NCBI RefSeq assembly: GCF_000214135.1
Contig: NZ_AFIE01000036.1
Span: 1 to 36,808, forward strand
DNA: 36,808 nt
Direction: 5' to 3'
Origin: Acinetobacter sp. P8-3-8
GTDB taxonomy: Bacteria; Pseudomonadota; Gammaproteobacteria; Pseudomonadales; Moraxellaceae
Program-made: the position numbers and the translations under genes
Notes under the pieces: generated by a model
Told to the model about the DNA's origin: nothing
What the model saw: the letters and a program-made list of their open reading frames with translations, nothing else
Databases searched by the model: none
In this document: positions 8,879-16,225 of the stretch, one piece after another
Position numbering within the stretch: position 1 is the first letter of the stretch
Layout of the letters: each line of letters starts with the position of its first letter

Positions 8879-8897
8879 CACCGAAAGGTGCTTTTTT
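8877..8897 (+). terminator. Intrinsic terminator with GAAA tetraloop
   Basis: Stem AGCACC (8877-8882), loop GAAA and GGTGCT (8887-8892) are followed by T. The stem begins within the preceding stop codon. It separates the tail genes from the lysis genes. This is the third such hairpin in the late operon. Confidence 0.8.
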
Positions 8898-8922
8898 ATT
8901 GCCAAAAAATAGGGGAAATACC

Positions 8923-9294
8923 TTGAACGATCCGATTTCAATCAAAGGCTTACCATGGCTTTTTAAAATTATAGCTGCGGTGATCGGGGCTATTTTTGCC
9001 CTGACATTAAGCGGAGACATTGATACACAAGGGCGTATCAAAATCACAATGGGTGTGATTATGAAATTCACATTTAGTGTGGCTATTAGTTTATATGGCG
9101 GTTCAGCCTTCATTGAATACTACGATCTTGGGCATTATTCACATATGTCGCAGGGTTTCGTCATGCTTGTGTTTGCCATTTTTGGAATGCTTTGTATTGG
9201 TATCGCTTATCAGTCAGTACAGCTTATGAAAGGTAAATCCTTCATGGAAATTATCACAGAAATTAAAGAAGCCTTTGGAGCAATATTCAGATGA
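8923..9294 (+). CDS. Putative phage holin
   Basis: A 123-residue membrane protein with about three hydrophobic helices: WLFKIIAAVIGAIFALTL (about residues 12-29), FTFSVAISLYGGSAFI (about 46-61) and FVMLVFAIFGMLCIGIAY (about 76-93). It ends in a charged tail. The start is taken as TTG at 8923 because AGGGGA (8911-8916) sits at the right distance; an upstream TTG at 8899 lacks such a site. It overlaps the lysozyme start as ATGA and immediately precedes it, which supports a role in making the inner-membrane hole that releases the endolysin. It is identified by topology and context, not by a diagnostic motif. Confidence 0.65.
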   Translation: MNDPISIKGLPWLFKIIAAVIGAIFALTLSGDIDTQGRIKITMGVIMKFTFSVAISLYGGSAFIEYYDLGHYSHMSQGFVMLVFAIFGMLCIGIAYQSVQLMKGKSFMEIITEIKEAFGAIFR

Positions 9295-9734
9295 AAATAA
9301 GCACAAACGGAATCGATTTAATCTGCTCATTTGAAGGGCTTCGACTCAAAGCCTATGACGACGGTGTAGGTATATGGACCATCGGCTACGGTACCACGGT
9401 GATTAATGGTACCAAAGTCAAGAAAGGCGATACTTGCACCGTCGAGCAAGCCAAGTCATACATGGCCCAAGATTTAAAACAATTTGAATCAGCTGTGAAT
9501 CAGGTCAAGGTACCGCTTAATCAAAACCAGTACGACGCTTTGGTTTCACTGGCCTATAACATTGGAGTAGGTGCATTCTTAAATTCGACTTTGTTTAAAA
9601 AGTTAAATGCCAAAGACTACAAAGGAGCTGCTGAACAATTCGGTCGATGGAATCGGGCAGGCGGCAAAGTGATGCGTGGGCTTACGAATCGTCGTGCGAA
9701 AGAGAGGAAGTTGTTTGAGAAAGCCCTCAGCTGA
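9291..9734 (+). CDS. Phage endolysin, GH24 lysozyme
   Basis: A 147-residue muramidase of the T4/P22 lysozyme family that cleaves the N-acetylmuramic acid to N-acetylglucosamine bond of peptidoglycan. The classic catalytic triad is present with exact spacing: E15, D24 and T30 (E-x8-D-x5-T) in FEGLRLKAYDDGVGIWTIGYG. Other family motifs are LVSLAYNIGVGAF and the C-terminal GLTNRRAKERKLF. There is no signal peptide or SAR helix, so release should depend on the holin just upstream. The length is normal. No spanin gene follows; the convergent integrase begins 37 bases later. Confidence 0.93.
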   Translation: MKISTNGIDLICSFEGLRLKAYDDGVGIWTIGYGTTVINGTKVKKGDTCTVEQAKSYMAQDLKQFESAVNQVKVPLNQNQYDALVSLAYNIGVGAFLNSTLFKKLNAKDYKGAAEQFGRWNRAGGKVMRGLTNRRAKERKLFEKALS

Positions 9735-9738
9735 GGGC
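9723..9738. other. Perfect 16-bp palindrome across the lysozyme stop codon
   Basis: GCCCTCAGCTGAGGGC is a perfect inverted repeat that contains the lysozyme TGA (9732-9734). It sits between the convergent lysozyme and integrase genes. No long T tract follows on either strand, so it is a weak terminator candidate or a protein-binding site. Confidence 0.5.
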
Positions 9739-9771
9739 AATATCTATTAAAGTAAATGTCATTTTTTCATT

Positions 9772-10908
9772 TTAATTCATCCAAGAATCAACTTCATTTG
9801 AGTACCACTCCATTAATTCTTTTCTTTCTTCCCAATACTCAGCACGATTGTAAATTCCACGAATACGATCTTTGGGAACATGCGCGATTTGATACTCAAT
9901 TACGTCAGCACGGAATTTCTTAGAATTGTTGGCATGAGTTGAGAATAAAGATCGGAAACCATGTGTCACCATTTGGCCTCCATAACCATTTCTCTTAATG
10001 ATAGCTAAAATAGTTTCTGATCGAGTTGGTTGATTTGGTTTTCTTGTGTGTTTAAAGATAAAGCCATCATCAACACGATGGTCATATAAATCTTGAAATA
10101 ATTGTTTAGTCTGCTTCGTTAGTGGCACAACATGATCTCTACGCATCTTCATGCGAGAGGCAGGGATGATCCATTGATTATTTTCTAAATCAATTTCGCC
10201 AGTATCCCATCTTGCACTCAATAACTCAGAGATTCGCACAGCTGTGTAACACACAAGCTTTAATCCGTGTAACAGTTCAGGTGTAACATTAGAATTATTA
10301 ATACGTTTCCAAAATTCAGGCATTTGCTCAGAATCAAGAGAAGGCATGTTTTGTACTGTTTGTTGTGGAATAACATCAGCAACAAGGGTGCATGGGTTTT
10401 TTTGCGTATAATCCGAAGCAATCGCAAAATTAAATATCTCGCTTAAAAGTCTGAGAGATCGTTTTGCGGTTTCAAGTGTTCCTTTACCTACAATTTCTTT
10501 AACTTTTTTAACAACTTGTTTTCTTTCAATCGCATCAATAGGCTGTTCTGCAAAGTCTTCTGAGATATAGCTCAACCTATATATAACTGTATCTACATAC
10601 TTTTGACTGGACCAACGCGGGGTCATCATCTTTAACCATTCATCAATAACAGTTTTAACAGCTGGCGAATCTAAAGTTTTTCCTTGAGCTTCTGCTTTAT
10701 ATTGTCGTGCAATTTGACGAGCTTCTTTACAACCAACATCAGGGTATTCACCCAAACTCTTTCTTGTTTGTTTTCCGTGGACTCGATATGAGAGTACCCA
10801 CTTCTTTTTCCCAGTGGGATGAACATCAATAGACAAGCCTTCACCGTCTGCGAGTGAATATCTTTTTTCTTGGGCCTTCAAAGCTTTTACTTGTGAATCT
10901 GACAACAT
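9772..10908 (-). CDS. Prophage tyrosine integrase (P4-type)
   Basis: A 378-residue site-specific recombinase. Residues 1 to about 75 form a DUF4102-like arm-binding domain (LADGEGLSIDVHPTGKKKWVLSYR is its core), and residues about 80-180 a core-binding domain. The catalytic domain has R225 (TAVRISELL), K255, H316-x-x-R319 (THGFRS), H343 and nucleophile Y353 (GIYNRAEY). All catalytic residues are present, so the enzyme looks active. The gene reads away from ssrA and starts 195 bases from its 3' end, the usual layout for an element integrated in a tmRNA gene. An inverted repeat at 10920-10946, just ahead of the start codon, may be an operator. Confidence 0.93.
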   Translation of the reverse strand: MLSDSQVKALKAQEKRYSLADGEGLSIDVHPTGKKKWVLSYRVHGKQTRKSLGEYPDVGCKEARQIARQYKAEAQGKTLDSPAVKTVIDEWLKMMTPRWSSQKYVDTVIYRLSYISEDFAEQPIDAIERKQVVKKVKEIVGKGTLETAKRSLRLLSEIFNFAIASDYTQKNPCTLVADVIPQQTVQNMPSLDSEQMPEFWKRINNSNVTPELLHGLKLVCYTAVRISELLSARWDTGEIDLENNQWIIPASRMKMRRDHVVPLTKQTKQLFQDLYDHRVDDGFIFKHTRKPNQPTRSETILAIIKRNGYGGQMVTHGFRSLFSTHANNSKKFRADVIEYQIAHVPKDRIRGIYNRAEYWEERKELMEWYSNEVDSWMN

Positions 10909-10919
10909 ATCTTGTACCT

Positions 10920-10946
10920 GTTACACGCGTGTCACACCTGTGTAAC
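10920..10946. promoter_or_regulatory. Nested inverted repeat just upstream of the integrase start
   Basis: GTTACAC (10920-10926) and GTGTAAC (10940-10946) form an inverted repeat around a second one, GTGTCACAC (10929-10937). It lies 12-38 bases before the integrase ATG (minus strand), overlapping its leader. It could be an operator for the integrase gene. No protein is known to bind it from this sequence alone. Confidence 0.4.
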
Positions 10947-10954
10947 ACATTAGC

Positions 10955-11087
10955 ATGATTGATGGTGATTTATAAACATTGTTCATTGTTGTCCGTGATT
11001 GATTATGATTAATGAATATATGCTTAAACTGCTGATATATAGTAAATAAAAGGCAAAAAAAATCAACCATGACGAATCATGATTGAT
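10955..11087. repeat. Three TGATTGAT direct repeats between int and ssrA (possible arm-type sites)
   Basis: ATGATTGAT occurs at 10955-10963 and 11079-11087, and GTGATTGAT at 10995-11003. Spacings are 40 and 84 bases, close to whole helical turns. They lie in the att region next to the integrase, where arm-type integrase sites or excisionase sites are expected. Function is inferred from position only. Confidence 0.4.
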
Positions 11088-11102
11088 CTTAATTTAAAAA
11101 TT

Positions 11103-11461
11103 TGGTGGAGATGGCGGGAGTTGAACCCGCGTCCGCCAACACTACACTCGAGAATACTACATGCTTAGATATCGTCAATTATTTTAACATTAAGTGACCC
11201 GACGAACAGGGTACAAAACGCGATCCTCTAAGTTTGGTATAAAGCCCCGAGGCGTGACTTTATACGGACTTGTGTGCGTGCGCTTCGGTCGGGTTCACTG
11301 ACCACAAGTATTCAGTGAAGCGGACAAGCTGCCCTTAGGCAGCTAGAGCGTAAGATTCGTCGTTTGCGACTAAAATATGCAAATTTGATTTACGAGAGAA
11401 AATGCGCTCTCGGCATGCATCTATGAGCTTCATCATCAGCGTCGAAGCCAATAACATCCCC
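11103..11461 (-). ncRNA. ssrA: Transfer-messenger RNA (tmRNA)
   Basis: This 359-nt RNA rescues stalled ribosomes and tags the incomplete protein for degradation. Read on the minus strand, the 5' end is GGGGATGTTATTGGCTTCGA and the 3' end is GTTCAACTCCCGCCATCTCC-ACCA; the ends pair as a seven-base acceptor stem with one G-U. The tag reading frame (11335-11367) encodes ANDESYALAA followed by TAA. The 3' end abuts the prophage, whose attachment site probably lies in the T-arm/acceptor segment, so these last bases may be phage-supplied. The RNA looks intact. Confidence 0.95.
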
Positions 11462-11474
11462 AGATAACGACGCT

Positions 11475-11480
11475 ATCATA
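11475..11480 (-). promoter_or_regulatory. Candidate -10 element of ssrA
   Basis: On the minus strand TATGAT lies 14-19 bases before the mature 5' end, which is consistent with a short processed leader. No convincing -35 hexamer is present at the usual distance. Confidence 0.35.
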
Positions 11481-11543
11481 ACATAACTGTTATAAATTAT
11501 GCAGATAATTCATACCAGTTATAGCAAATGACGCGCTTAGATA

Positions 11544-11549
11544 TATAAT
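11544..11549 (+). promoter_or_regulatory. Candidate -10 element of glpK
   Basis: A perfect TATAAT sits 42 bases before the glpK ATG in the gap between the divergent ssrA and glpK genes. The -35 position has no good match. Confidence 0.4.
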
Positions 11550-11591
11550 TGCGTTACTATCAACATTTTACAAGAGTTAAAACAAGAAAAG

Positions 11592-13076
11592 ATGAGCTAT
11601 TTACTCGCACTTGATCAAGGAACGACCTCTAGCAGAGCAATTATTTTTGATGAACATGGAAAAATCTATGCGACTGCTCAGCGAGAAACACAAATTAAGA
11701 CACCACATTCGGGGTGGGTTGAACAAGATGCTATGGAAATTTGGACAACACAAATTGGTGTTGTGCAACAAGCGATTGCATCGGCAAGATTGCTAGCTAA
11801 AGATATCAAAGCACTTGGTTTAACCAATCAACGAGAAACAACAATCGTTTGGGACAAACGTAATGGACGTCCACTTGCACCTGCAATTATATGGCAAGAC
11901 CGACGTGCAGCAGATTGGTGTAATCAACTAATTCAAAATAATCTTGCAAATAAAATTCATCAAAAAACAGGGCTAAGGATAGATCCTTATTTTAGTGCGG
12001 GAAAATTAGTTTGGTTGCTGGAAAATGTCGATGGTTTACGAGCACTTGCTGAACAAGGTCATGTTGCTTTTGGAACAGTCGATAGTTGGCTTATTTGGAA
12101 TTTAACCCAAGGCTCACAACATGTGATTGAAGCCAGTAATGCATCAAGAACAATGTTGATGAATTTAGCAACTCAAGAATGGGATGCTGAATTACTGGAA
12201 TTATTTAATATACCGCCATCCGTTCTTCCTAAAATTATCAGTTCAGATGCATATATTGCCAATACAGCACCTGGCCTATTAGGTGCAGATATTCCAATTT
12301 GTGGTGTAGTTGGTGATCAACAATCAGCGCTCTTTGGCCAATCTTGTTTTGAAGCAGGCACAGCAAAAAATACTTATGGTACGGGTTGTTTCATGCTGTT
12401 TAATACAGGCAATCAAATTCAATTTAGTAAAAATCAACTACTTACAACATTGGCTTGGAACTGCCAAAATCAAACAAATTATGCACTAGAAGGCAGTGTC
12501 TTTATGGCAGGGGCGATTGTGCAATGGTTACGAGATGGTTTAGGGATTATTAAAAACAGTGCTGAAGTGGAAAGCTTGGCTTGCCAAGTGAATGATACCG
12601 ATGGGGTCGTACTCGTTCCAGCATTTACTGGGCTTGGTGCACCACATTGGGATAGTGATGCTCGTGCGTTACTTTGTGGAATGTCACGTGGTACCAACAA
12701 ATCCCACATTGCCCGTGCTGCTTTAGAGTCGATTGCATTTCAAGTTTCAGATGTATTGACCGCAATGCAATCTGATATTTCACAACCTTTAAAAGAGTTA
12801 CGTGTTGATGGTGGTGCAAGTCAAAATGACATGCTGATGCAATTTCAAGCTGATATTTTAAATGTGCCTGTATTACGTCCAAAACTTTTAGAATCAACAG
12901 CTTGGGGTGCTGCTGCTATGGCAGGCTTAAAAGCAGGGATTTTTAACAATTTAGATGAAATATCAGAATCATGGAAGTTAGATAAAGCTTTTGAACCGAA
13001 TATGGGTGAGGATCAACGACAGCATTATTTAAGTTTATGGAATGAAGCATTACAGCGGACTAAATCTCATTCATAA
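11592..13076 (+). CDS. glpK: Glycerol kinase
   Basis: A 494-residue FGGY-family kinase that phosphorylates glycerol to sn-glycerol 3-phosphate in the cytoplasm. The N-terminal phosphate-binding loop LALDQGTTSSRAIIFD (residues 4-19), the catalytic aspartate D242 in VVGDQQSALFGQ, the GTGCFMLFNTG segment and the second FGGY signature (VDGGASQNDMLMQFQADIL) are all present. The length is typical. Unlike many bacteria, no glpF or glpD lies next to it here, so it appears as a single-gene unit. It begins the non-phage chromosome after ssrA and is transcribed divergently from it. Confidence 0.96.
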   Translation: MSYLLALDQGTTSSRAIIFDEHGKIYATAQRETQIKTPHSGWVEQDAMEIWTTQIGVVQQAIASARLLAKDIKALGLTNQRETTIVWDKRNGRPLAPAIIWQDRRAADWCNQLIQNNLANKIHQKTGLRIDPYFSAGKLVWLLENVDGLRALAEQGHVAFGTVDSWLIWNLTQGSQHVIEASNASRTMLMNLATQEWDAELLELFNIPPSVLPKIISSDAYIANTAPGLLGADIPICGVVGDQQSALFGQSCFEAGTAKNTYGTGCFMLFNTGNQIQFSKNQLLTTLAWNCQNQTNYALEGSVFMAGAIVQWLRDGLGIIKNSAEVESLACQVNDTDGVVLVPAFTGLGAPHWDSDARALLCGMSRGTNKSHIARAALESIAFQVSDVLTAMQSDISQPLKELRVDGGASQNDMLMQFQADILNVPVLRPKLLESTAWGAAAMAGLKAGIFNNLDEISESWKLDKAFEPNMGEDQRQHYLSLWNEALQRTKSHS

Positions 13077-13129
13077 TCACTATTTATTTAGTAAAAATAG
13101 ATATTCACAAGTAATTAAAACTTAGGGGG

Positions 13130-13160
13130 ACATACAGCTAAAACAGATTTGGCTGTATGT
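13130..13160. terminator. Hairpin after glpK
   Basis: ACATACAGC (13130-13138) pairs with GCTGTATGT (13152-13160). Only a weak T run follows on the plus strand, so termination of glpK here is plausible but not certain. Confidence 0.45.
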
Positions 13161-13163
13161 TGA

Positions 13164-13203
13164 TAAAAAAGAAAGCCATCTATTCACATGATATAGATGG
13201 CTG
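13164..13203 (-). terminator. Intrinsic terminator of the phosphodiesterase/chaperone operon
   Basis: On the minus strand a ten-base stem (AGCCATCTAT pairing with ATAGATGGCT, 13174-13202) is followed by a T-rich run. It lies just past the stop of the chaperone-like gene and ends the minus-strand operon. Confidence 0.7.
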
Positions 13204-13214
13204 AATACATGTTG

Positions 13215-14138
13215 TTAAGGAAACATTTTTAGACGTAAATCTTCTAAACGTGTTTGATATTGTTTTTGCCATTCATCATTCGACAACTGAGCCTTCATTG
13301 GCTCCATTTCTTGCTGTAATTGATTTACCGCCTGTTGATACTGATTGGCCTGTTGTTGTTGCTGTACTTCACGTTGATCCCGTTGCCGAATCTCTTGTCG
13401 TTCCTGTTCAGTGAGATAATGCTGTTGTAATTCCTGTTTTAGACGTTCTGTTTCAGCAGCATTATTTTGACCTTGATTGAGCAAAGTGATGGCTTGCTCA
13501 TAAAGTCCGATTTTACTTTCTTGTTGCGTTGCATCTGGATATTGGCGTTGTAATTCTTCAAACGCTTTTAAGCGTTGTTCAGCACTTAGATTTGGATTTT
13601 GAGCTAAGTCATGATAAGAAAAACGATAATCTGCATAATGACGTTCTTGCCCGAAACCAAGCATGGCTTCTTCTTTTCCTAAAGTTTGTTCTCTTATTTT
13701 CCATAAGGTATTAAAACGTTCTTTTGGTGACAAAGAAGTTGATAACACCGTACTTTGCATACGTTGTTCATATTGAGGCATACGTTTTATTAGATTCTCA
13801 ACCAACTGTGCAAATTTTTGATCAGGGTAGTCCGCCAATGCTTTTGCTAGGGCAGCATTACAGTCTGCTACATGACAGTTTGCTTTAAAGTCATTGAGAA
13901 ATTGAGTGATATTTCCCGGTTGCTTTTGTAGCGATTCTAATTGCTTTAATAAGGTTGTTTGGAAAAGTTCATCCTTGGTTTTATTTTGCATTGTTTCATC
14001 AGTCACATGTGTTGATGAATCCTGAGATGATGGTTCTGATTGCTGGATCGTAGCGGAAGAGGCGGTGCTCTTCCAAACTACAATGGCAAGCAAGACCGCT
14101 AAAACAATAATAATTGTTAGCACAAGTCTTTTATTCAT
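13215..14138 (-). CDS. Lipase-chaperone-like (LifO family) membrane-anchored protein
   Basis: A 307-residue protein with one N-terminal membrane helix (LVLTIIIVLAVLLAIVVW, residues 5-22), a low-complexity linker and a long helical, glutamine-rich C-terminal part facing the periplasm. The segment FNTLWKIREQTLGKEEAMLGF, followed by NPNLSAEQRLKAFEELQRQYP, resembles the helical scaffold of lipase-specific foldases. I do not see the canonical RxxFDY motif. Such foldases help one partner secreted enzyme fold in the periplasm. It starts 13 bases after the sphingomyelinase-type gene and shares its terminator, so it is probably that enzyme's dedicated chaperone. That partnership is inference. Confidence 0.6.
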   Translation of the reverse strand: MNKRLVLTIIIVLAVLLAIVVWKSTASSATIQQSEPSSQDSSTHVTDETMQNKTKDELFQTTLLKQLESLQKQPGNITQFLNDFKANCHVADCNAALAKALADYPDQKFAQLVENLIKRMPQYEQRMQSTVLSTSLSPKERFNTLWKIREQTLGKEEAMLGFGQERHYADYRFSYHDLAQNPNLSAEQRLKAFEELQRQYPDATQQESKIGLYEQAITLLNQGQNNAAETERLKQELQQHYLTEQERQEIRQRDQREVQQQQQANQYQQAVNQLQQEMEPMKAQLSNDEWQKQYQTRLEDLRLKMFP

Positions 14139-14151
14139 ACAGCTTTCCGTT

Positions 14152-15501
14152 TTATGGACTGTAGTTAAAATGTCCCATTACAGGGAAATGATCAGAAAGA
14201 TCCCATGTCATATACAATGGGTCAGCTGTAGTACGTAAGATACGAACATCATTGCGAGATTGAGTCGGTTGACGATGTGTATTTGAAGCCACGACATAAT
14301 CAAGATATTCAACGGTTGTACCACCCGAACCTGCTGCACCAGCAAGTTTATTCACACGTGGGTCAAAAGTAGACGCTGTATAACCCGTGCTGATTGGTGC
14401 TGTAGCATTTAGATTGGTCAGCATATTCTGATAGTCTTGCGGCCATAAAAACTTGTTGACATTAAAATCACCACCCATCAATACAGCATCAAAACTTGGG
14501 ATGTTTTGTTGATTGACTAATTGGCGGATTTGTTGGAATTGAACTTGACGTAATGCGCGCGCTTCATCAGTATCAAATGATGCAGTATGCGTTGACGTCA
14601 CATGGTAAGCCTTACCATTTTTGATAATTTCAGCATACAAGACACCTTTGTCAGCAAAGCAATCCGTTCCTGAACAATCTGGGTAAATTAACTGTGCAGT
14701 TTTAACAATAGGATAACGACTGACAATCACTAAACCGCTGTCAAATAAATTATAACCTGAACCTACAGGGACATGAGTTTGATACGGATATTGTTGAGCC
14801 AGTTGATTCAACATGCCTGTACGAGAAGAAGCAAAAGCTTCTTGCATCATAATGACATCGTAACCATTCAAGTGGTTTGGCAACTCGGCTAAACGCTCAC
14901 TAATTTTGCTCGCAACCATTGGCAAAGCATAAATATTATAGGTCAATACTTTTAATTCATCAGCACTGGTCGAAACAGGCTCCGGTACTGTGTTTTGATG
15001 AATCGTATAGTGGAAGTCATCATAGCCACCTGTATATTCAGCTTTAACAGCAGCTTGAGCCGATAAACCACCATAAGTCGTGTTAAGACGATAAACATTA
15101 CGATCTGAGTACCATGGTGATGTAGCTGATGCGGTTTGAATACCATGCTTAATGTTGCTACCAGACCATGTTCCAGTCATGGTTTGCTTTAACGTAATCT
15201 TAGAGCTACCGCTACTGATGACAGTGTCAAAGTTATATGTTTTTCCTGATTTTAAACCCGTATAGCGGTTTATACGCAGTACACGTTTGGTTTCATATGG
15301 AGCGATTTGCGTGGCTTCCTGTGCCCACTCATTTCCTTGTTGTAAAATATGTGTACCCGTTTGTGTAGCTTGTATTGATACGGTCTGCGGTGTGGTATTG
15401 GTTACGAATACATACGAATCTGCCAATGCACTTTGGCCGGCAAATCCACAGGCCAATAGCGCGACCCCTGCGCTTAGCTTTAAGCCCTTTAGCTGCATCA
15501 T
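14152..15501 (-). CDS. Secreted sphingomyelinase/phospholipase C-type phosphodiesterase (EEP family)
   Basis: A 449-residue exported enzyme with a signal peptide (residues 1 to about 27, cleavage near ALA-DS). Residues about 28-170 are a beta-rich N-terminal domain of unknown role. The catalytic endonuclease/exonuclease/phosphatase fold follows, with N189 (LTYNIYALP), metal ligand E221 (MMQEAF), H305 (STHTAS), D345 and N347 (GGDFNVN), and D437-H438 (SDHFPV), the set used by neutral sphingomyelinases and beta-haemolysin-type enzymes. It probably hydrolyses sphingomyelin or a related phospholipid outside the cell. Two ATG codons are adjacent, so the start may be one residue later. It is the first gene of a two-gene operon with the chaperone-like gene. 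Confidence 0.85.
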   Translation of the reverse strand: MMQLKGLKLSAGVALLACGFAGQSALADSYVFVTNTTPQTVSIQATQTGTHILQQGNEWAQEATQIAPYETKRVLRINRYTGLKSGKTYNFDTVISSGSSKITLKQTMTGTWSGSNIKHGIQTASATSPWYSDRNVYRLNTTYGGLSAQAAVKAEYTGGYDDFHYTIHQNTVPEPVSTSADELKVLTYNIYALPMVASKISERLAELPNHLNGYDVIMMQEAFASSRTGMLNQLAQQYPYQTHVPVGSGYNLFDSGLVIVSRYPIVKTAQLIYPDCSGTDCFADKGVLYAEIIKNGKAYHVTSTHTASFDTDEARALRQVQFQQIRQLVNQQNIPSFDAVLMGGDFNVNKFLWPQDYQNMLTNLNATAPISTGYTASTFDPRVNKLAGAAGSGGTTVEYLDYVVASNTHRQPTQSRNDVRILRTTADPLYMTWDLSDHFPVMGHFNYSP

Positions 15502-15886
15502 TTATCTCTCCATAATATTTAATTATTCACGAACAAAACATAATCAATAATTATTTAAATTATTCATTAATGAAAATTTTATGATTTTTATTTGTTCGAA
15601 AATTATAATAATGAAAAATTATTGCTAAATCATTTAAATTTGTGGTTATTCATCTGATTTTAGAAAAAACAATATGTTATTTATATTTTTCAATGTGATA
15701 GAGTGATGTTGTTAATTTTTTAAACAAAACCATGAAATCATGGGGATTCAAAAATGAAAATGGACAAGTACCGCATAATTTAAATGTGTTAAAAGAGTTA
15801 TATGTTATCGATAGTAAATAGATTAAGGCCAAATACACATCACTTCAGCTTTAAGCGATTTGAAAATGAAAAGGATGATTTTTAGT
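15502..15886. other. AT-rich intergenic region with a small palindrome
   Basis: This gap between the divergent phosphodiesterase gene and a small unknown gene is very AT-rich. It contains the inverted repeat CCATGA-AA-TCATGG (15730-15743). A 29-codon frame at 15732-15821 (MKSWGFKNENGQ...) has no visible ribosome site, and I do not call it a gene. Promoters for both flanking genes must lie here, but I cannot place them. Confidence 0.4.
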
Positions 15887-16225
15887 ATGCAGTACACATG
15901 GACTGAATTTGAACAAAGGTTAATCATTCATAGAGATGTGAAAATAGATATTTCTAGAATGTTATTTAAATATGAAACTCAAATAAAAGAATATATTGAT
16001 AAAATTCAACAATTAACTTTTGAAGAAACAGCTCCATTATTTGATGAGCTTTATGAAATACAGGGCTATTTATCTGTAGCTAAATATAAATATCATTTAG
16101 AAATTAAGGAAGAATTAGATTGGTTTCTTTACCATTTTGAAAGAGCTGATGAAAATGACGTGCGAGCATATTGGTATAGTCGGTTTTGCAAAGGCATTAT
16201 TTGGCCTTTTAACGAGGGCAGTTAA
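15887..16225 (+). CDS. Small protein of unknown function
   Basis: A 112-residue acidic, mostly helical soluble protein that I do not recognise. It is rich in aromatic residues (WTEFEQR at the start; LDWFLYHFERAD and AYWYSRFCKGIIWPF near the end). The ATG at 15887 is preferred because AAAAGGA lies about 11 bases upstream; TTG (15860) and ATG (15866) upstream would add a few residues. There is no signal peptide or membrane segment. It stands alone between the phosphodiesterase operon and an RNA candidate, so context gives no functional hint. Confidence 0.6.
   Translation: MQYTWTEFEQRLIIHRDVKIDISRMLFKYETQIKEYIDKIQQLTFEETAPLFDELYEIQGYLSVAKYKYHLEIKEELDWFLYHFERADENDVRAYWYSRFCKGIIWPFNEGS

Noticed and set aside
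15732-15821. 29-codon frame as a small gene
   Set aside because: No ribosome site and no recognisable similarity; it starts within a palindrome in AT-rich DNA.
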